A stretch of 64,000 nt of DNA from Methylococcales bacterium (GCA_030654015.1 JAURYI010000023.1:1-64000); one strand, 5' to 3'. Positions 16,537 through 26,583 are shown, counted from the first letter of the stretch. Translations and numbers: made by a program. Notes: generated by a model from the letters alone, not told the origin.

Positions 16537-17733
16537 TCAGCCCCTGCGTACAAATGGTAAGCCTCGATAACGCCCTTCGTAATAACGCTTTTCTAAATCC
16601 TCGCTTTCTCGCCCTTCAAAATCATGAATAGAGCGTAATTGCGTTGCACCGTTAGCATCACGTTCAGTCAGCCAAAATTGATCGCGACGTAATAATTTAG
16701 CATCCATCAAGTGGGTGTCGTGAGTGGTGAAGATAAGCTGGTTGGGTGAGTCAGATTTAATATGCTTTGCTACCAAGGAAACAACAATTTCAGGGTGTAG
16801 GCTACTGTCTAGTTCATCGACTACCAAAGCCCTATCTTCGATAAGCCCGCTAGTATGAACATCCCAAGGCAGCCAAAATCCGATTAGATTTTTAGTCCCT
16901 TCTGATTCTTCGTGGAAATCAAACTCTGCTTCTCCCAATGCCGTTTTATGCGTCAATACGGTTCTGGTATTCGATTCTTTTTTGTCTACGCGAATATTTG
17001 TAACAGGCACATCTAATTCTTGTAGAAATTCTGAAATTTTCTCAGCTAAGGAAGAATGCTTTTCTGCAAGAAGTTGACTGTTGCTTGCCCATACATCCAT
17101 ATGTCCAGAAACAACTAAAAATCCAGATTGTAACCACTTAAATGGTTGCCTCAATTGATTTAAGTCTTCACTACTATTTGCCACAGCTTGAGCAATAAAC
17201 AGCATTTGTGCGCTAGTGGATTTTCTCCATAGTTCATGTAAATCTGTGCCGCCTTCCAATTGCTGACCAAAAGTATATTCATCACCAGAAGCCAAATGCC
17301 GCCGTTCGTATAACAGTGTTTCTTTTCCCTTTGGATAGGCAACTAAACGTTCATGAACAATACGTTGCTGAGTTAACGCCAGTTCAAACTCGTAGCGTTG
17401 TTCTGCATAAATAAAATGCAGTTCAATACGAGTGGGTTGGTCGGCTAACTCTGAATCAAAACGAAATGGCGCAACAGGAAGTAAGGTAGTTTGTGCGCTG
17501 GGTTGGCGTTCAGCAATAGTTTTAACAATCTCAAACGCTTTGATTAAGTTACTCTTGCCTGATGCGTTTGGGCCATAAATAGCGGCAACTTTAAGTAAGT
17601 CGGGGAGTTTTTCGCCTTTAACAACAGGCTTGAAGACATTATCGCCCTTTCTTAATCGTGGTGCGGCAACCATTGAAAAGGTTTGTTTTTCACGGAAAGA
17701 ACGATAATTGCTGATAGAGAATTCGATTAACAT
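16537..17733 (-). CDS. RloA/AbiLi-like AAA ATPase
   Basis: A 398-residue OLD/SMC-like ATPase: ISNYRSFREKQTFSM at the N-terminus, Walker A GPNASGKSNL, and Walker B ALVVDELDSSLHPEIV followed by the H-loop IFTTHDTHLMD. It pairs with the downstream RloB nuclease-like gene. Such ATPase-nuclease couples act as anti-phage modules; the trigger and target are not visible here. There are no neighbouring restriction genes or mobile-element genes, so the pair stands alone between the bufferin-like operon and rph. Confidence 0.8.
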   Translation of the reverse strand: MLIEFSISNYRSFREKQTFSMVAAPRLRKGDNVFKPVVKGEKLPDLLKVAAIYGPNASGKSNLIKAFEIVKTIAERQPSAQTTLLPVAPFRFDSELADQPTRIELHFIYAEQRYEFELALTQQRIVHERLVAYPKGKETLLYERRHLASGDEYTFGQQLEGGTDLHELWRKSTSAQMLFIAQAVANSSEDLNQLRQPFKWLQSGFLVVSGHMDVWASNSQLLAEKHSSLAEKISEFLQELDVPVTNIRVDKKESNTRTVLTHKTALGEAEFDFHEESEGTKNLIGFWLPWDVHTSGLIEDRALVVDELDSSLHPEIVVSLVAKHIKSDSPNQLIFTTHDTHLMDAKLLRRDQFWLTERDANGATQLRSIHDFEGRESEDLEKRYYEGRYRGLPFVRRG

Positions 17734-17827
17734 ACAGAAATCTCGCAGTTATATGAGTTATTTTGCTAATTAATATAGCTTATTTTCGTATTAGCTGCAT
17801 TTTTTCTGCATTACAGTACAGTAAAAA

Positions 17828-18553
17828 TTATTCGGTGACGCTCTCCAATGCTTCGCGCTGTTTTTCCAATAACTGTTTAATGCCTGAGGTGGCTAGTTCG
17901 AGCATGGCATCTAGTTCGTCTTTTCTGAATGCGTGACCTTCGGCTGTGCCTTGTATTTCAATGAAGGCGGCGGCATCGTTCATGACGACGTTCATGTCGG
18001 TTTCGGCTTGGCTGTCTTCGGCGTAATCTAAATCTAACACAGGAATACCGTCATAAATGCCGACCGAGACGGAGGCGATTTGTCCGTGCAGCGGACTGGT
18101 TTTGATTTGTTTGCGTTTAATCATTTTTTCAATCGCCAATGAAAGAGCGACAAAACCGCCTGTGATAGCGGCGGTGCGGGTGCCGCCGTCGGCTTGTAAT
18201 ACGTCGCAGTCGATGGTGATGGTGTGTTCGCCTAGGGCTTTTAAATCGACGGCGGCGCGTAAGGAGCGACCGATTAAACGTTGAATTTCCAGCGTGCGTC
18301 CGCCTTGTTTGCCGTGGCTGGCTTCGCGGTTCATACGGCTGTGGGTGGAGCGCGGTAACATTCCGTATTCGGCAGTAATCCAGCCTTCACCTTTGCCTTT
18401 TAAAAATCGCGGTACGGATCTGTCTACACTGGCGGTGCAGAGGACGCGCGTGTCGCCAAATTCAACTAACACTGAGCCTTCTGCGTGTTTGGTAAAATTG
18501 CAGGTAAATTTTATGTCTCTTAGTTGTTCGGGGGTGCGTCCGCTAGGTCTCAT
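17828..18553 (-). CDS. rph: Ribonuclease PH
   Basis: 241 residues beginning [14 protein letters not shown], with the family blocks [36 protein letters not shown] and [13 protein letters not shown]. It is the phosphorolytic 3'-5' exoribonuclease for tRNA 3'-end maturation. It is divergent from yicC, the usual rph-yicC neighbourhood. Confidence 0.97.
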   Translation of the reverse strand: MRPSGRTPEQLRDIKFTCNFTKHAEGSVLVEFGDTRVLCTASVDRSVPRFLKGKGEGWITAEYGMLPRSTHSRMNREASHGKQGGRTLEIQRLIGRSLRAAVDLKALGEHTITIDCDVLQADGGTRTAAITGGFVALSLAIEKMIKRKQIKTSPLHGQIASVSVGIYDGIPVLDLDYAEDSQAETDMNVVMNDAAAFIEIQGTAEGHAFRKDELDAMLELATSGIKQLLEKQREALESVTE

Positions 18554-18751
18554 GAATATTCCGCTAAAATGAAAAACTGAGCAGTATACCTGAACTGCAC
18601 CTTATCAGCTTTTCAATATTTTATAGAGCGTCGGTGGTAAATATCGGGTTACGCTACCGCTAAACTAAGCGACTAAACTATAATGGTTTGCGTGTTGTTC
18701 GTTAAAATTGACGTTCATACCGATTGCTTTACAACTTGTCAGGGGAAAGAA

Positions 18752-19618
18752 ATGATAAAAAGTATGACCGCTTATGCCTGTAATGAGGCAGAAATAAGTA
18801 ACTTAACCATCAATTGTGAACTGCGTTCTGTGAATCATCGGTATAGCGATGTGAGTTTGAAGTTGCCTGATAATTTGCGTTTTATGGAAACCGAATTGCG
18901 GGCGTTATTGAGTTCGCAGATTAAGCGCGGCAAAATTGAATGTATTATTAATTATAAAAAACAAGCCAAAAACGGGCAGGGTTTTGTCATCAATCATGAC
19001 GCACTGACTAATTTATTGGATGCGACGGAACAGGTTGAAGTTCACATTATGTCCACGCAGCCGTTTTCAGCGTTGGATGTGTTGGCTTTTCCCGGGATTT
19101 TGCAAGAGCCAAGCACTGACAAAAACGAGCTTCACGAGGGCGTAACGCATCTGGTCAAACAAACGCTTGCCCATCTGTTGGTTGCGCGTGCTAGAGAGGG
19201 TGCGCAATTGAAAACGCTGATTGAAGAGCGGTGCGCCAAAATAAATACCTTTGTTGCGGCGGCAAGTGAACGCACACCTGTGGCGATACAGATTACGCGC
19301 GATAAATTAAAAAACAAAATCACGGAATTGGTCGCGCAACCTGATTTTGACCGTCTGGAACAGGAACTGGTGTTTTTAGCGCAGAAGCTGGATGTTACCG
19401 AAGAACTGGATCGCTTGGCTACGCATATTAAAGAAGTAATGCGTGTCCTGCATGAGGAAGAACCCGCAGGTAAACGTCTGGATTTTTTGATGCAGGAATT
19501 AAACCGCGAAGCCAATACGCTAGGCTCTAAATCGGTGGATAGCCAATTGTCACACATCGCGATTGAGCTGAAAGTGTTGATTGAACAAATGCGCGAGCAG
19601 ATACAAAATATTGAATAA
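18752..19618 (+). CDS. yicC: YicC family endoribonuclease
   Basis: 288 residues from ATG 18752 (AGGGGAAAG upstream); the open frame extends back to 18683 but the family starts MIKSMTAYA. Markers are ELRSVNHRYSDVSLKLP near the N-terminus and the C-terminal GKRLDFLMQELNREANTLGSKS block. YicC proteins are endoribonucleases implicated in sRNA/mRNA turnover. It lies 2 nt before the next gene. Confidence 0.95.
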   Translation: MIKSMTAYACNEAEISNLTINCELRSVNHRYSDVSLKLPDNLRFMETELRALLSSQIKRGKIECIINYKKQAKNGQGFVINHDALTNLLDATEQVEVHIMSTQPFSALDVLAFPGILQEPSTDKNELHEGVTHLVKQTLAHLLVARAREGAQLKTLIEERCAKINTFVAAASERTPVAIQITRDKLKNKITELVAQPDFDRLEQELVFLAQKLDVTEELDRLATHIKEVMRVLHEEEPAGKRLDFLMQELNREANTLGSKSVDSQLSHIAIELKVLIEQMREQIQNIE

Positions 19619-19620
19619 CG

Positions 19621-20883
19621 ATGTCGCATAACTCTCTATCGCCCAGTGTGGCAATTATCGGCGGCGGCCCTGCGGGTTTAATGGCGGCTGAGGTGTTAAG
19701 TCACGCGGGTGTCAAAGTTGACCTGTATGATGCCATGCCGTCGGTCGGTCGAAAATTTTTGATGGCAGGTAAAGGTGGGCTGAATATTTCTCATGCGGAA
19801 GTGTTTGATAAATTTTTATCCCGCTATGCGGAACGGCGCGGTGCGCTTGAACCGATACTGGCAAACTTTCCACCTGAGGCGTTACGCGCGTGGGTGCAAG
19901 GCTTGGGATTTGATACCTTTGTCGGTTCATCGGGGCGGGTGTTTCCGACGGAAATGAAAGCCGCGCCATTACTGCGTGCGTGGTTACAGCGGTTGCGCAA
20001 GGCAGGAACGCGCTTTCATGTCCGTCATCAATGGCTGGGCTGGGATGATAATGGTGCGTTACGTTTTGCCACACCCACAGGTGAACAGCACATTCATGCC
20101 GATGCGGTGGTGTTGGCATTGGGTGGTGGCAGTTGGGCGCGATTGGGTTCGACTGGTGCGTGGGTGGATTTATTACGCCAACGCGGTATTGAAACCGCAC
20201 CGCTAAAACCTGCCAACTGTGGTTTTGATGTCGGCTGGAGTGAGCATTTTTCCAGTCGATTTGCGGGGCAGCCGTTAAAAAATATTAGTCTATCAGTGGA
20301 ATACAAACCTAGGTTTGTACTCCAAAAAGGTGATTTAGTCGTAACGGCAACGGGCGTTGAAGGCGGCGTGATTTATACCGCGTCTGCCCTGTTGCGCGAC
20401 AGTTGTGCGGCAACAGGGTCGGCTATTATTCATCTTGATTTACTGCCTGATAAACCGTTATCGGTTGTTATTGATAAATTAGCGCAACCGCGCGGCAAAG
20501 ACTCTATGGCAAATTATCTGCGCAAACGCTTAGGGTTTACGGGTGTTAAAGCGGGTTTGCTACGCGAATTATTATCAGCTGATGATTTTAATCATCCAGA
20601 AAAGCTGGCAAACGCAATCAAAGCCCTGCCGATTAAATTACGCGCACCCAGACCGATTGATGAAGCCATCAGCACAGCGGGCGGGGTCAGATTTGAGGTA
20701 ATGAATGAACACTTGATGCTCCGCGAGTTAGTGGGCGTATTTTGTGCAGGTGAAATGCTGGATTGGGAAGCACCCACAGGCGGCTATCTTTTAACGGCGT
20801 GTTTCGCCAGTGGAAAAGCCGCAGGCGAGGGTGTATTAACATGGTTAGGAAAGGACAGGAATGAAAACGCCAAAAAGTATTGA
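19621..20883 (+). CDS. HI0933-like FAD-dependent oxidoreductase (TIGR03862 type)
   Basis: 420 residues: N-terminal Rossmann motif VAIIGGGPAGLMAAEVL, then GRKFLMAGKGGLNISHAE, a DAVVLALGGGSWARLGSTG block, and the C-terminal FCAGEMLDWEAPTGGYLLTACFASG. These mark the BaiN/HI0933 flavoprotein group. The substrate is unknown. Its 3' end overlaps the RIO kinase gene by 23 nt. Confidence 0.85.
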   Translation: MSHNSLSPSVAIIGGGPAGLMAAEVLSHAGVKVDLYDAMPSVGRKFLMAGKGGLNISHAEVFDKFLSRYAERRGALEPILANFPPEALRAWVQGLGFDTFVGSSGRVFPTEMKAAPLLRAWLQRLRKAGTRFHVRHQWLGWDDNGALRFATPTGEQHIHADAVVLALGGGSWARLGSTGAWVDLLRQRGIETAPLKPANCGFDVGWSEHFSSRFAGQPLKNISLSVEYKPRFVLQKGDLVVTATGVEGGVIYTASALLRDSCAATGSAIIHLDLLPDKPLSVVIDKLAQPRGKDSMANYLRKRLGFTGVKAGLLRELLSADDFNHPEKLANAIKALPIKLRAPRPIDEAISTAGGVRFEVMNEHLMLRELVGVFCAGEMLDWEAPTGGYLLTACFASGKAAGEGVLTWLGKDRNENAKKY

Positions 20884-21706
20884 ACCCCTCGTGCGTGACG
20901 GGTTTGTTGATGAAGTATTGCGCCCATTAAAAAGCGGCAAAGAAGCCGCCGTGTATGTGGTGAGTTCAGAAGGCGATATTAGGTGCGCCAAAGTGTATAA
21001 AGAAGCCAATAAACGCGGCTTTCATAAACAGGCGTTGTATCAGGAAGGACGCAAAGTGCGTAATACCCGCCAAGCCCGCGCTATGCAAAAAGGCTCAAAA
21101 TTCGGTGCGCAACAGCAGGAAGCCGTGTGGCAAAATGCCGAAGTCGATGCTTTATATCGCTTAGCGGCGGCAGGTGTGCGCGTCCCTAAACCGTACAATT
21201 TTATCGAAGGCGTGTTGCTGATGGAATTGGTTACCGATGCCAACGGGAGTGCTGCGCCGCGTTTGAATGATTTGGATCTCACTTACGAACAGGCCTTGGA
21301 ATATCACGGTTTATTGATAAAAGAAGTGGTGCGTATGCTGTGTGCGGGTATCGTGCATGGTGATTTATCCGAATACAATATCCTGATTGATACCCACGGC
21401 CCTGTGATTATCGACTTACCGCAAGCCGTCGATGCCGCCGCCAATAATAATGCCGCGCGGATGTTAGAGCGTGATGTGAACAATCTCGCCACCTATTTCG
21501 GACAATTCGCACCTGAATTATTGACCACGCAATACGGTAAAGAAATCTGGAAACTGTACGAAAGCGGTTTGTTGCATCCCGATGTAGCATTGACAGGGCA
21601 GTTTAAAAGCAGTGAAATCCGCGCCGATGTGAAAAGCATCATGAAGGAAATTAATGATGCGCGTGAGGATGCAATACGGCGTAAATACGAACAGGATGAT
21701 TTTTGA
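20861..21706 (+). CDS. RIO-type serine/threonine protein kinase
   Basis: 281 residues of the PA4780-like bacterial RIO1 group. It shows LKSGKEAAVYVV (nucleotide loop), the Lys in CAKVYKE, the catalytic loop VHGDLSEYNIL and the metal-binding IIDLPQ in place of DFG. It is expected to be active. It overlaps the flavoprotein gene by 23 nt. The substrate is unknown. Confidence 0.9.
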   Translation: MKTPKSIEPLVRDGFVDEVLRPLKSGKEAAVYVVSSEGDIRCAKVYKEANKRGFHKQALYQEGRKVRNTRQARAMQKGSKFGAQQQEAVWQNAEVDALYRLAAAGVRVPKPYNFIEGVLLMELVTDANGSAAPRLNDLDLTYEQALEYHGLLIKEVVRMLCAGIVHGDLSEYNILIDTHGPVIIDLPQAVDAAANNNAARMLERDVNNLATYFGQFAPELLTTQYGKEIWKLYESGLLHPDVALTGQFKSSEIRADVKSIMKEINDAREDAIRRKYEQDDF

Positions 21707-21716
21707 ATCTACGCAA

Positions 21717-21748
21717 ACGGGTTTCTAAGCTAGAGCTTGGCAACCCGT
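21717..21748. repeat. Short inverted repeat
   Basis: ACGGGTT and AACCCGT arms around an 18-nt loop follow the RIO kinase stop. It has no T-run; it may be an RNA 3' end or part of a dispersed repeat. Confidence 0.4.
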
Positions 21749-21848
21749 CAATGCAGAGTTATCACTACCTGCTACCGTTCATGTTAAATTCAGCGTCGCC
21801 TGCTTATAATGAACCTCTCTTTCCCCGCCACTCAAAATACTATTCACT

Positions 21849-24428
21849 ATGAATTTTCCGTATTTAAAATCCACCTTGGTTATTTTTATTGTCGCCATTC
21901 TGATTAATTTATCGGGCTGGGTCTTGTTGAATCCCAGCAATACGCCGCCTGATTGGACGGGCGTATTGAAAGGTCTTGCCTACACCCCGCATCAAGCGAT
22001 TCAAAGTTATGATGAGTTGAGTGCGCATCCTGATATTACCGTGGAACAAATCGAACGCGATTTTAAAGTGTTCGGCGATAAGATAAAAAAAGTGCGTATT
22101 TATTCCTCGACCCACGGGCAGGAAAATGTGCCGATGGTCGCGCAAAAATACAATATACAGGTGATGGCGGGGGCGTGGCTGAATAACAAGCCCGAAAACG
22201 ATACCAAAGAAATCAACGCCGTCATTGAACTCGCGAATAAATACAGCAATGTGGAAAGCGTGCTGGTCGGTAACGAGGTGCTGTTTCGCAAGGAGCTGAC
22301 GGAGAAGCAATTAATTGCCTACGTTGACCAAGTGAAAGCCCACATAAAGCAACCCGTCAGTGTCGGTGAACTGTGGGACAATTGGGAAAAATACCCTGAG
22401 TTGGTCAAACACGTTGATTTTATTGCCGTTCATGTATTTCCTTATTGGGCAGGCATATCCATTGATGGCGCGTTGGGGGAAATGCAGGGACGTTACGAAC
22501 AGATGCGCCTCGCGTATCCCAATAAACCGATTGTGATTGCCGAAGCTGGCTGGCCGAGTAATGGCGGTGGTCAATATGATGCCATTGCTTCTTTAGTCAA
22601 TGAAGCACGTTTTATCCGTGAATTTTTAAATTTTGCCGAACAACAGCATTACGATTACTTCATCATGGAAGCGTTCGACCAACCGTGGAAGCATTCCACC
22701 GAAAGCACGGCAAGCGGCTATTGGGGCATTTACGATACCAGTGGGCGGGCAAAATTCCCGATGACAGGCGTAGTGTATGAAAATAAATGGTGGATGTATG
22801 AAGCCGTTACCGCGATTATACTGGCGTTATTGCCGTCGTTAGTGTTTATCAGCTACAGCAGAAAAATTCAGCTACGCGGAAAATTCGCCTATTTTATGCT
22901 GATTCAGGCGTTCAGCTCCTTGCTCAGTTACAGCTTATTCGCGCCTGTGATTAAAGGTTTAAGCTCGTTTAATATCGCCATGTGGGGCTTGCTGTTACCC
23001 GTGCAGATTACTTTGTTGATGGTGGTATTAATCAATGGCTTTGAATTTGTCGAATTGGTGTGGAAACGTCGGCAACGGGAATTTAAACCGCCCGTGCCTG
23101 CCGCGCAGACCCGTTATCCGAAAGTATCGCTGCACGTTGCTATTTGTAATGAACCGCCTGATTTAGTGATTAACACGCTGAACAGTCTGGCGCAGCTGGA
23201 TTATCCCGATTTTGAAGTGCTGGTGATTGATAACAACACCACCGATCCTGAATTATGGCAGCCTGTACAAGCACATTGCGAACAATTGGGCGCACAGTTT
23301 CGCTTTTTTACCCTAGGAAAATGGCAGGGCTTTAAAGCAGGCGCGTTGAATTTTGCTTTGCAACACACGTCTGAAGATGTGGAAATTATCGGCGTGATTG
23401 ACAGTGATTATCTGGTGGAATCGAACTGGTTAAGTACCATGACTCCGTATTTTCAAGATGATAAAGTCGGTTTTGTGCAAGCCCCGCAAGATCACCGCAA
23501 CTGGGAACACGACCATTTTCAGGAAATTTGTAACTGGGAATACGCAGGATTTTTTCACATCGGCATGGTACATCGTAATGAAAACGATGCCATTATTCAG
23601 CACGGCACGATGACCTTAATCCGCAAAAGCGCGTTGCAGGAAGTGGGTAACTGGTCGGAATGGTGTATTTGTGAAGATGCCGAACTGGGTTTAAACCTGA
23701 TGAAACACGGCTACAACTCGGTGTATGTCAATCATGCGTTCGGCAAAGGACTGACCCCGCAAACCTTTGTCGGCTTTAAAAAACAACGCTTTCGCTGGGT
23801 GTATGGCGCGACGCAAATTTTACGTCATCATTGGCGCGATTTAATCACCTCGCGCAGTTCATTGACCAATAAACAACGTTACCATTTTTTAAGCGGCTGG
23901 TTTCCGTGGTTTGCCGACGCGCTTAGCTTACTGTCTACCATCGGCGCGGTATTCTGGTCGGCGGCGTTGGTTATCGTCCCCGATTATTCACGCTTTCCGT
24001 TGGATATGTTCCTGATTACCGCGTTCAGTTTATTCGTTTTTAAAATCGTTTATGGCTTATCACTGTACAGCGTGTTAGTACCGTGTACGTTAAAACAACG
24101 TATCGGCGCGGCGATTGCCGGTATGAGTTTGACCCATACGATTGCCTTAGGTGTGATTCGCGGTTTATTGACCAGTGACCAACCATTTTTACGCACTCCG
24201 AAAGCCGAAGACAAACCCGCGCTGATTCAGGGTTTATTGATGGTACGCGAAGAATTGGTCATGTTGGCGGGCTTGCTGGTGTCAATGGGTGCGATTATGA
24301 ATCACTATTTTATCAGGGAAGCCGACGTACAATGGTGGCTGGTTATTTTAGGCATTCTGTCCTTGCCGTATATTTCCGCGCTGTATATGTCGCTGGTGAA
24401 TGTGAAGTCTTGGCAGGCACACGAATAA
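21849..24428 (+). CDS. GH17-GT2 fusion, beta-glucan synthase of the NdvB type
   Basis: 859 residues: membrane helix at about 10-30; GH17 glucanase/transglycosylase-like domain (about 35-300) with VLVGNEVLF (acid/base Glu) and VIAEAGWPSNGG (nucleophile Glu); membrane helices around 320-400; GT2 domain (about 425-680) with VIDNNTTDP, IDSDYL, CEDAELGL and QRFRW; further helices to the C-terminus. This layout matches Pseudomonas NdvB and related beta-1,3-glucan synthases of cyclic or periplasmic glucans. The GT adds UDP-glucose-derived units in the cytoplasm and the GH17 part probably remodels or cyclises outside. It is a single-gene locus. Confidence 0.85.
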   Translation: MNFPYLKSTLVIFIVAILINLSGWVLLNPSNTPPDWTGVLKGLAYTPHQAIQSYDELSAHPDITVEQIERDFKVFGDKIKKVRIYSSTHGQENVPMVAQKYNIQVMAGAWLNNKPENDTKEINAVIELANKYSNVESVLVGNEVLFRKELTEKQLIAYVDQVKAHIKQPVSVGELWDNWEKYPELVKHVDFIAVHVFPYWAGISIDGALGEMQGRYEQMRLAYPNKPIVIAEAGWPSNGGGQYDAIASLVNEARFIREFLNFAEQQHYDYFIMEAFDQPWKHSTESTASGYWGIYDTSGRAKFPMTGVVYENKWWMYEAVTAIILALLPSLVFISYSRKIQLRGKFAYFMLIQAFSSLLSYSLFAPVIKGLSSFNIAMWGLLLPVQITLLMVVLINGFEFVELVWKRRQREFKPPVPAAQTRYPKVSLHVAICNEPPDLVINTLNSLAQLDYPDFEVLVIDNNTTDPELWQPVQAHCEQLGAQFRFFTLGKWQGFKAGALNFALQHTSEDVEIIGVIDSDYLVESNWLSTMTPYFQDDKVGFVQAPQDHRNWEHDHFQEICNWEYAGFFHIGMVHRNENDAIIQHGTMTLIRKSALQEVGNWSEWCICEDAELGLNLMKHGYNSVYVNHAFGKGLTPQTFVGFKKQRFRWVYGATQILRHHWRDLITSRSSLTNKQRYHFLSGWFPWFADALSLLSTIGAVFWSAALVIVPDYSRFPLDMFLITAFSLFVFKIVYGLSLYSVLVPCTLKQRIGAAIAGMSLTHTIALGVIRGLLTSDQPFLRTPKAEDKPALIQGLLMVREELVMLAGLLVSMGAIMNHYFIREADVQWWLVILGILSLPYISALYMSLVNVKSWQAHE

Positions 24429-24455
24429 AAGTCGCGTGGGTCGGGTTACATCGCG

Positions 24456-24821
24456 CTAATCCGACCTGCTGATAATAGTCACAGTAAATGTTTTTAACGG
24501 CGGCACACCACATTCAAAGGGTTTATGACATATCAACTTCACCTCGCTTTTCCCTGTAGCAATGGTATGGAATTTTATAATGTCTATGCCGCCAGCACCG
24601 ATTGCTTTATCGCTGGCAATGAAGCAAGTGCCGTCTTGCACCAGTACCGCAGTATCAAATGCTATCAGCTCCCAAACATAACCCGTAGTGGATGGTTTTG
24701 CGGGTAACATAAGATCCAATTCATCATCAACGTGCAGATCAATGGTTTTGTCGGCATCATTTTCGTTTAATAGTATGGTGTTACCTGCGGTCAATGTACT
24801 GCCTCTTCTTTGTATTGACAT
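24456..24821 (-). CDS. Chagasin/ICP-like cysteine protease inhibitor (I42)
   Basis: 121 residues with the three I42 loops: KPSTTGYVWEL (NPTTGY-like), the GAGG loop in AIGAGGIDII, and CHKPFECG (RPWE-like). It is a predicted inhibitor of papain-type proteases. Unlike most bacterial members it lacks a signal peptide in this frame, and the ribosome site before 24821 is weak, so it may be cytosolic or mis-started. Convergent with the glucan synthase gene. Confidence 0.75.
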   Translation of the reverse strand: MSIQRRGSTLTAGNTILLNENDADKTIDLHVDDELDLMLPAKPSTTGYVWELIAFDTAVLVQDGTCFIASDKAIGAGGIDIIKFHTIATGKSEVKLICHKPFECGVPPLKTFTVTIISRSD

Positions 24822-25003
24822 GATCAGTGCTCAACCCAACTCAATTTACTGAATAGCTCCATCAACAATAACGGCATCATTAGCTGGGTAGAAAATATTT
24901 TAATTACTGAACAGCAGTTCATCCGCACTTTTTATTTTATACACAATTGCCACAAGAAAAATTAACCTAGATTAACTTTTAACAAATAGCCATCTAATTA
25001 AGA

Positions 25004-25024
25004 ATGGGTATTTTTCATACCCAT
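25004..25024. promoter_or_regulatory. Inverted repeat upstream of the Crp/Fnr gene
   Basis: ATGGGTA-TTTTTCA-TACCCAT, a perfect 7-bp hairpin about 150 bp before the regulator gene, may be an operator or the 3' hairpin of an upstream transcript. The remaining gap from 24825 to 25170 shows no ORF I would support. Confidence 0.35.
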
Positions 25025-25170
25025 TTTCTACCCTTTAATACCCCATTTTGAGTGATTGCCCTTTCTGCTCTGACAAGTGAGAATAACAATGCAGGGATGA
25101 GGTTAAGAAGTCCCTGAGTGATTGTGTAATCTGTCGTTCTTGTGAATGCGGTTAGTGGGATGTAGATAAA

Positions 25171-25905
25171 ATGAGTATTCATGCAAATAGTCCAGAAGGG
25201 TTTTGTTACCAATGCCCTAATCGGCATTTTCGTTTTTGCCACAGTCTGTTAAACAGCGGTTCAGACGAATTTGATGCTTATGCTGTTAAAAATAAAACGT
25301 TTGCGGCAAAGCAGTTTTTATATCATCAGGGTGACTGGAATCAGGAGTTGTTTGTTTTGCGCGAAGGCTGGGTGATGTTAAGCAGAGTGTCTGAAGACGG
25401 TAAACGTCAGGTGTTCCGTTCGGTATTACCCGGAGAAATACTCGGATTTCAACAGTATCTTCATGAACGCGCTATCTATTCAGCAATTGCTTTGGTGGAC
25501 AGCGTCGTGTGTAAAATTCCCAATATCATCGGCTTGTGTACTACTCAACCAGAGCTGGCGTTAAGTCTGGCTTCAGCGGCAGCGCGTGACATGATGCTGA
25601 CGGAGCGGTATCTGACGCATATCAGTCATCGAAGTGCGCGGGAACGAATCGTTTTTATGGTGCTGGAACTTTATCATCGACTGAGGCAGCGGCTACTCAA
25701 TAAGCACTACTCCATTCACTTTCCGCTCAAGCAGGAAGATATAGCGGATATGCTGGGACTGACAACGATTCATGTCAATCGCACCTTACACGCTTTAAAG
25801 GATGATGGTTTGCTGGAGATACATAAGCATGAACTGACCATTCTGGATTACGATGCGCTGTGTCTGCTGGTAGAGTATGAGCCTGAAGCCTTGGTGACTA
25901 ATTGA
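25171..25905 (+). CDS. Crp/Fnr family transcription regulator with FNR-like cysteines
   Basis: 244 residues: an N-terminal cysteine group (Cys12, Cys15, Cys23), a cyclic-nucleotide-type beta-barrel (FLYHQGDWNQELFVLREGWV), a further Cys114 at a place comparable to FNR Cys122, and a C-terminal winged helix (LKQEDIADMLGLTTIHVNRTLHAL). FNR has C-x2-C-x5-C plus one more Cys; here it is C-x2-C-x7-C, so an oxygen-sensing 4Fe-4S cluster is plausible but not certain. Targets are unknown. Confidence 0.85.
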   Translation: MSIHANSPEGFCYQCPNRHFRFCHSLLNSGSDEFDAYAVKNKTFAAKQFLYHQGDWNQELFVLREGWVMLSRVSEDGKRQVFRSVLPGEILGFQQYLHERAIYSAIALVDSVVCKIPNIIGLCTTQPELALSLASAAARDMMLTERYLTHISHRSARERIVFMVLELYHRLRQRLLNKHYSIHFPLKQEDIADMLGLTTIHVNRTLHALKDDGLLEIHKHELTILDYDALCLLVEYEPEALVTN

Positions 25906-26010
25906 TGTCACGCACGAGTAATATCTACGGTGCGTAACATCAGTTCTTGATAAATAACAACCGCTTTATTCAGCAACGGTGCTTTCAGTTGCCTTTTTGT
26001 ACGTCATACA

Positions 26011-26583
26011 ATGAAAAAATTATTAATACTATTCTGCCTGCTTACATTGGTCAGTTGTGCCGAATTACCACCTAAAAATGCCGATAATGTCTGTGCTATT
26101 TTTAAAGAAAAAGAACAGTGGTATGACGATGCCAAACAGGCAGAACAACGCTGGGGTGTGCCTGTTGCCGTGTTAATGGCTATCATGCACCAAGAATCGC
26201 ATTTTGTGGCGGATGCCAAGCCGCCGCGCACTTGGTTACTGGGTTTTATTCCTTGGTTTCGCCCCAGTAGTGCATTCGGATATGCGCAAGCTCTGGATGG
26301 CACTTGGGACAATTATTTGGACAGCGCAGGCAGTTTTGGCGCGGATCGTGATGATTTTGCCGATGCAGTCGATTTTATCGGCTGGTACAATCATAATAGC
26401 CACGCAAAATTGGGCATTCCAACGCAAGATGCGAAATTGTTATATTTTGCTTACTATGAAGGCATTGAAGGTTACAGCAACAAAAGCCATTTTAAAAAAG
26501 CCGACTTGCAAAAAACCGCTACTAAAGTCGCGACTCGCGCCCGACTATTTCAAAATCAACTCAGCCAGTGTCAAATGAATTAG
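26011..26583 (+). CDS. Lytic transglycosylase-like lipoprotein (SLT domain)
   Basis: 190 residues. A lipoprotein signal with lipobox LVSC (Cys16) is followed by an SLT-type domain: MAIMHQESHF with the catalytic Glu, SAFGYAQAL, and the WYNHNS region. It probably cleaves glycan strands of peptidoglycan from the outer membrane. The size is close to small membrane-bound lytic transglycosylases. No operon partner is evident; the PPIase gene follows after 60 nt. Confidence 0.8.
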   Translation: MKKLLILFCLLTLVSCAELPPKNADNVCAIFKEKEQWYDDAKQAEQRWGVPVAVLMAIMHQESHFVADAKPPRTWLLGFIPWFRPSSAFGYAQALDGTWDNYLDSAGSFGADRDDFADAVDFIGWYNHNSHAKLGIPTQDAKLLYFAYYEGIEGYSNKSHFKKADLQKTATKVATRARLFQNQLSQCQMN

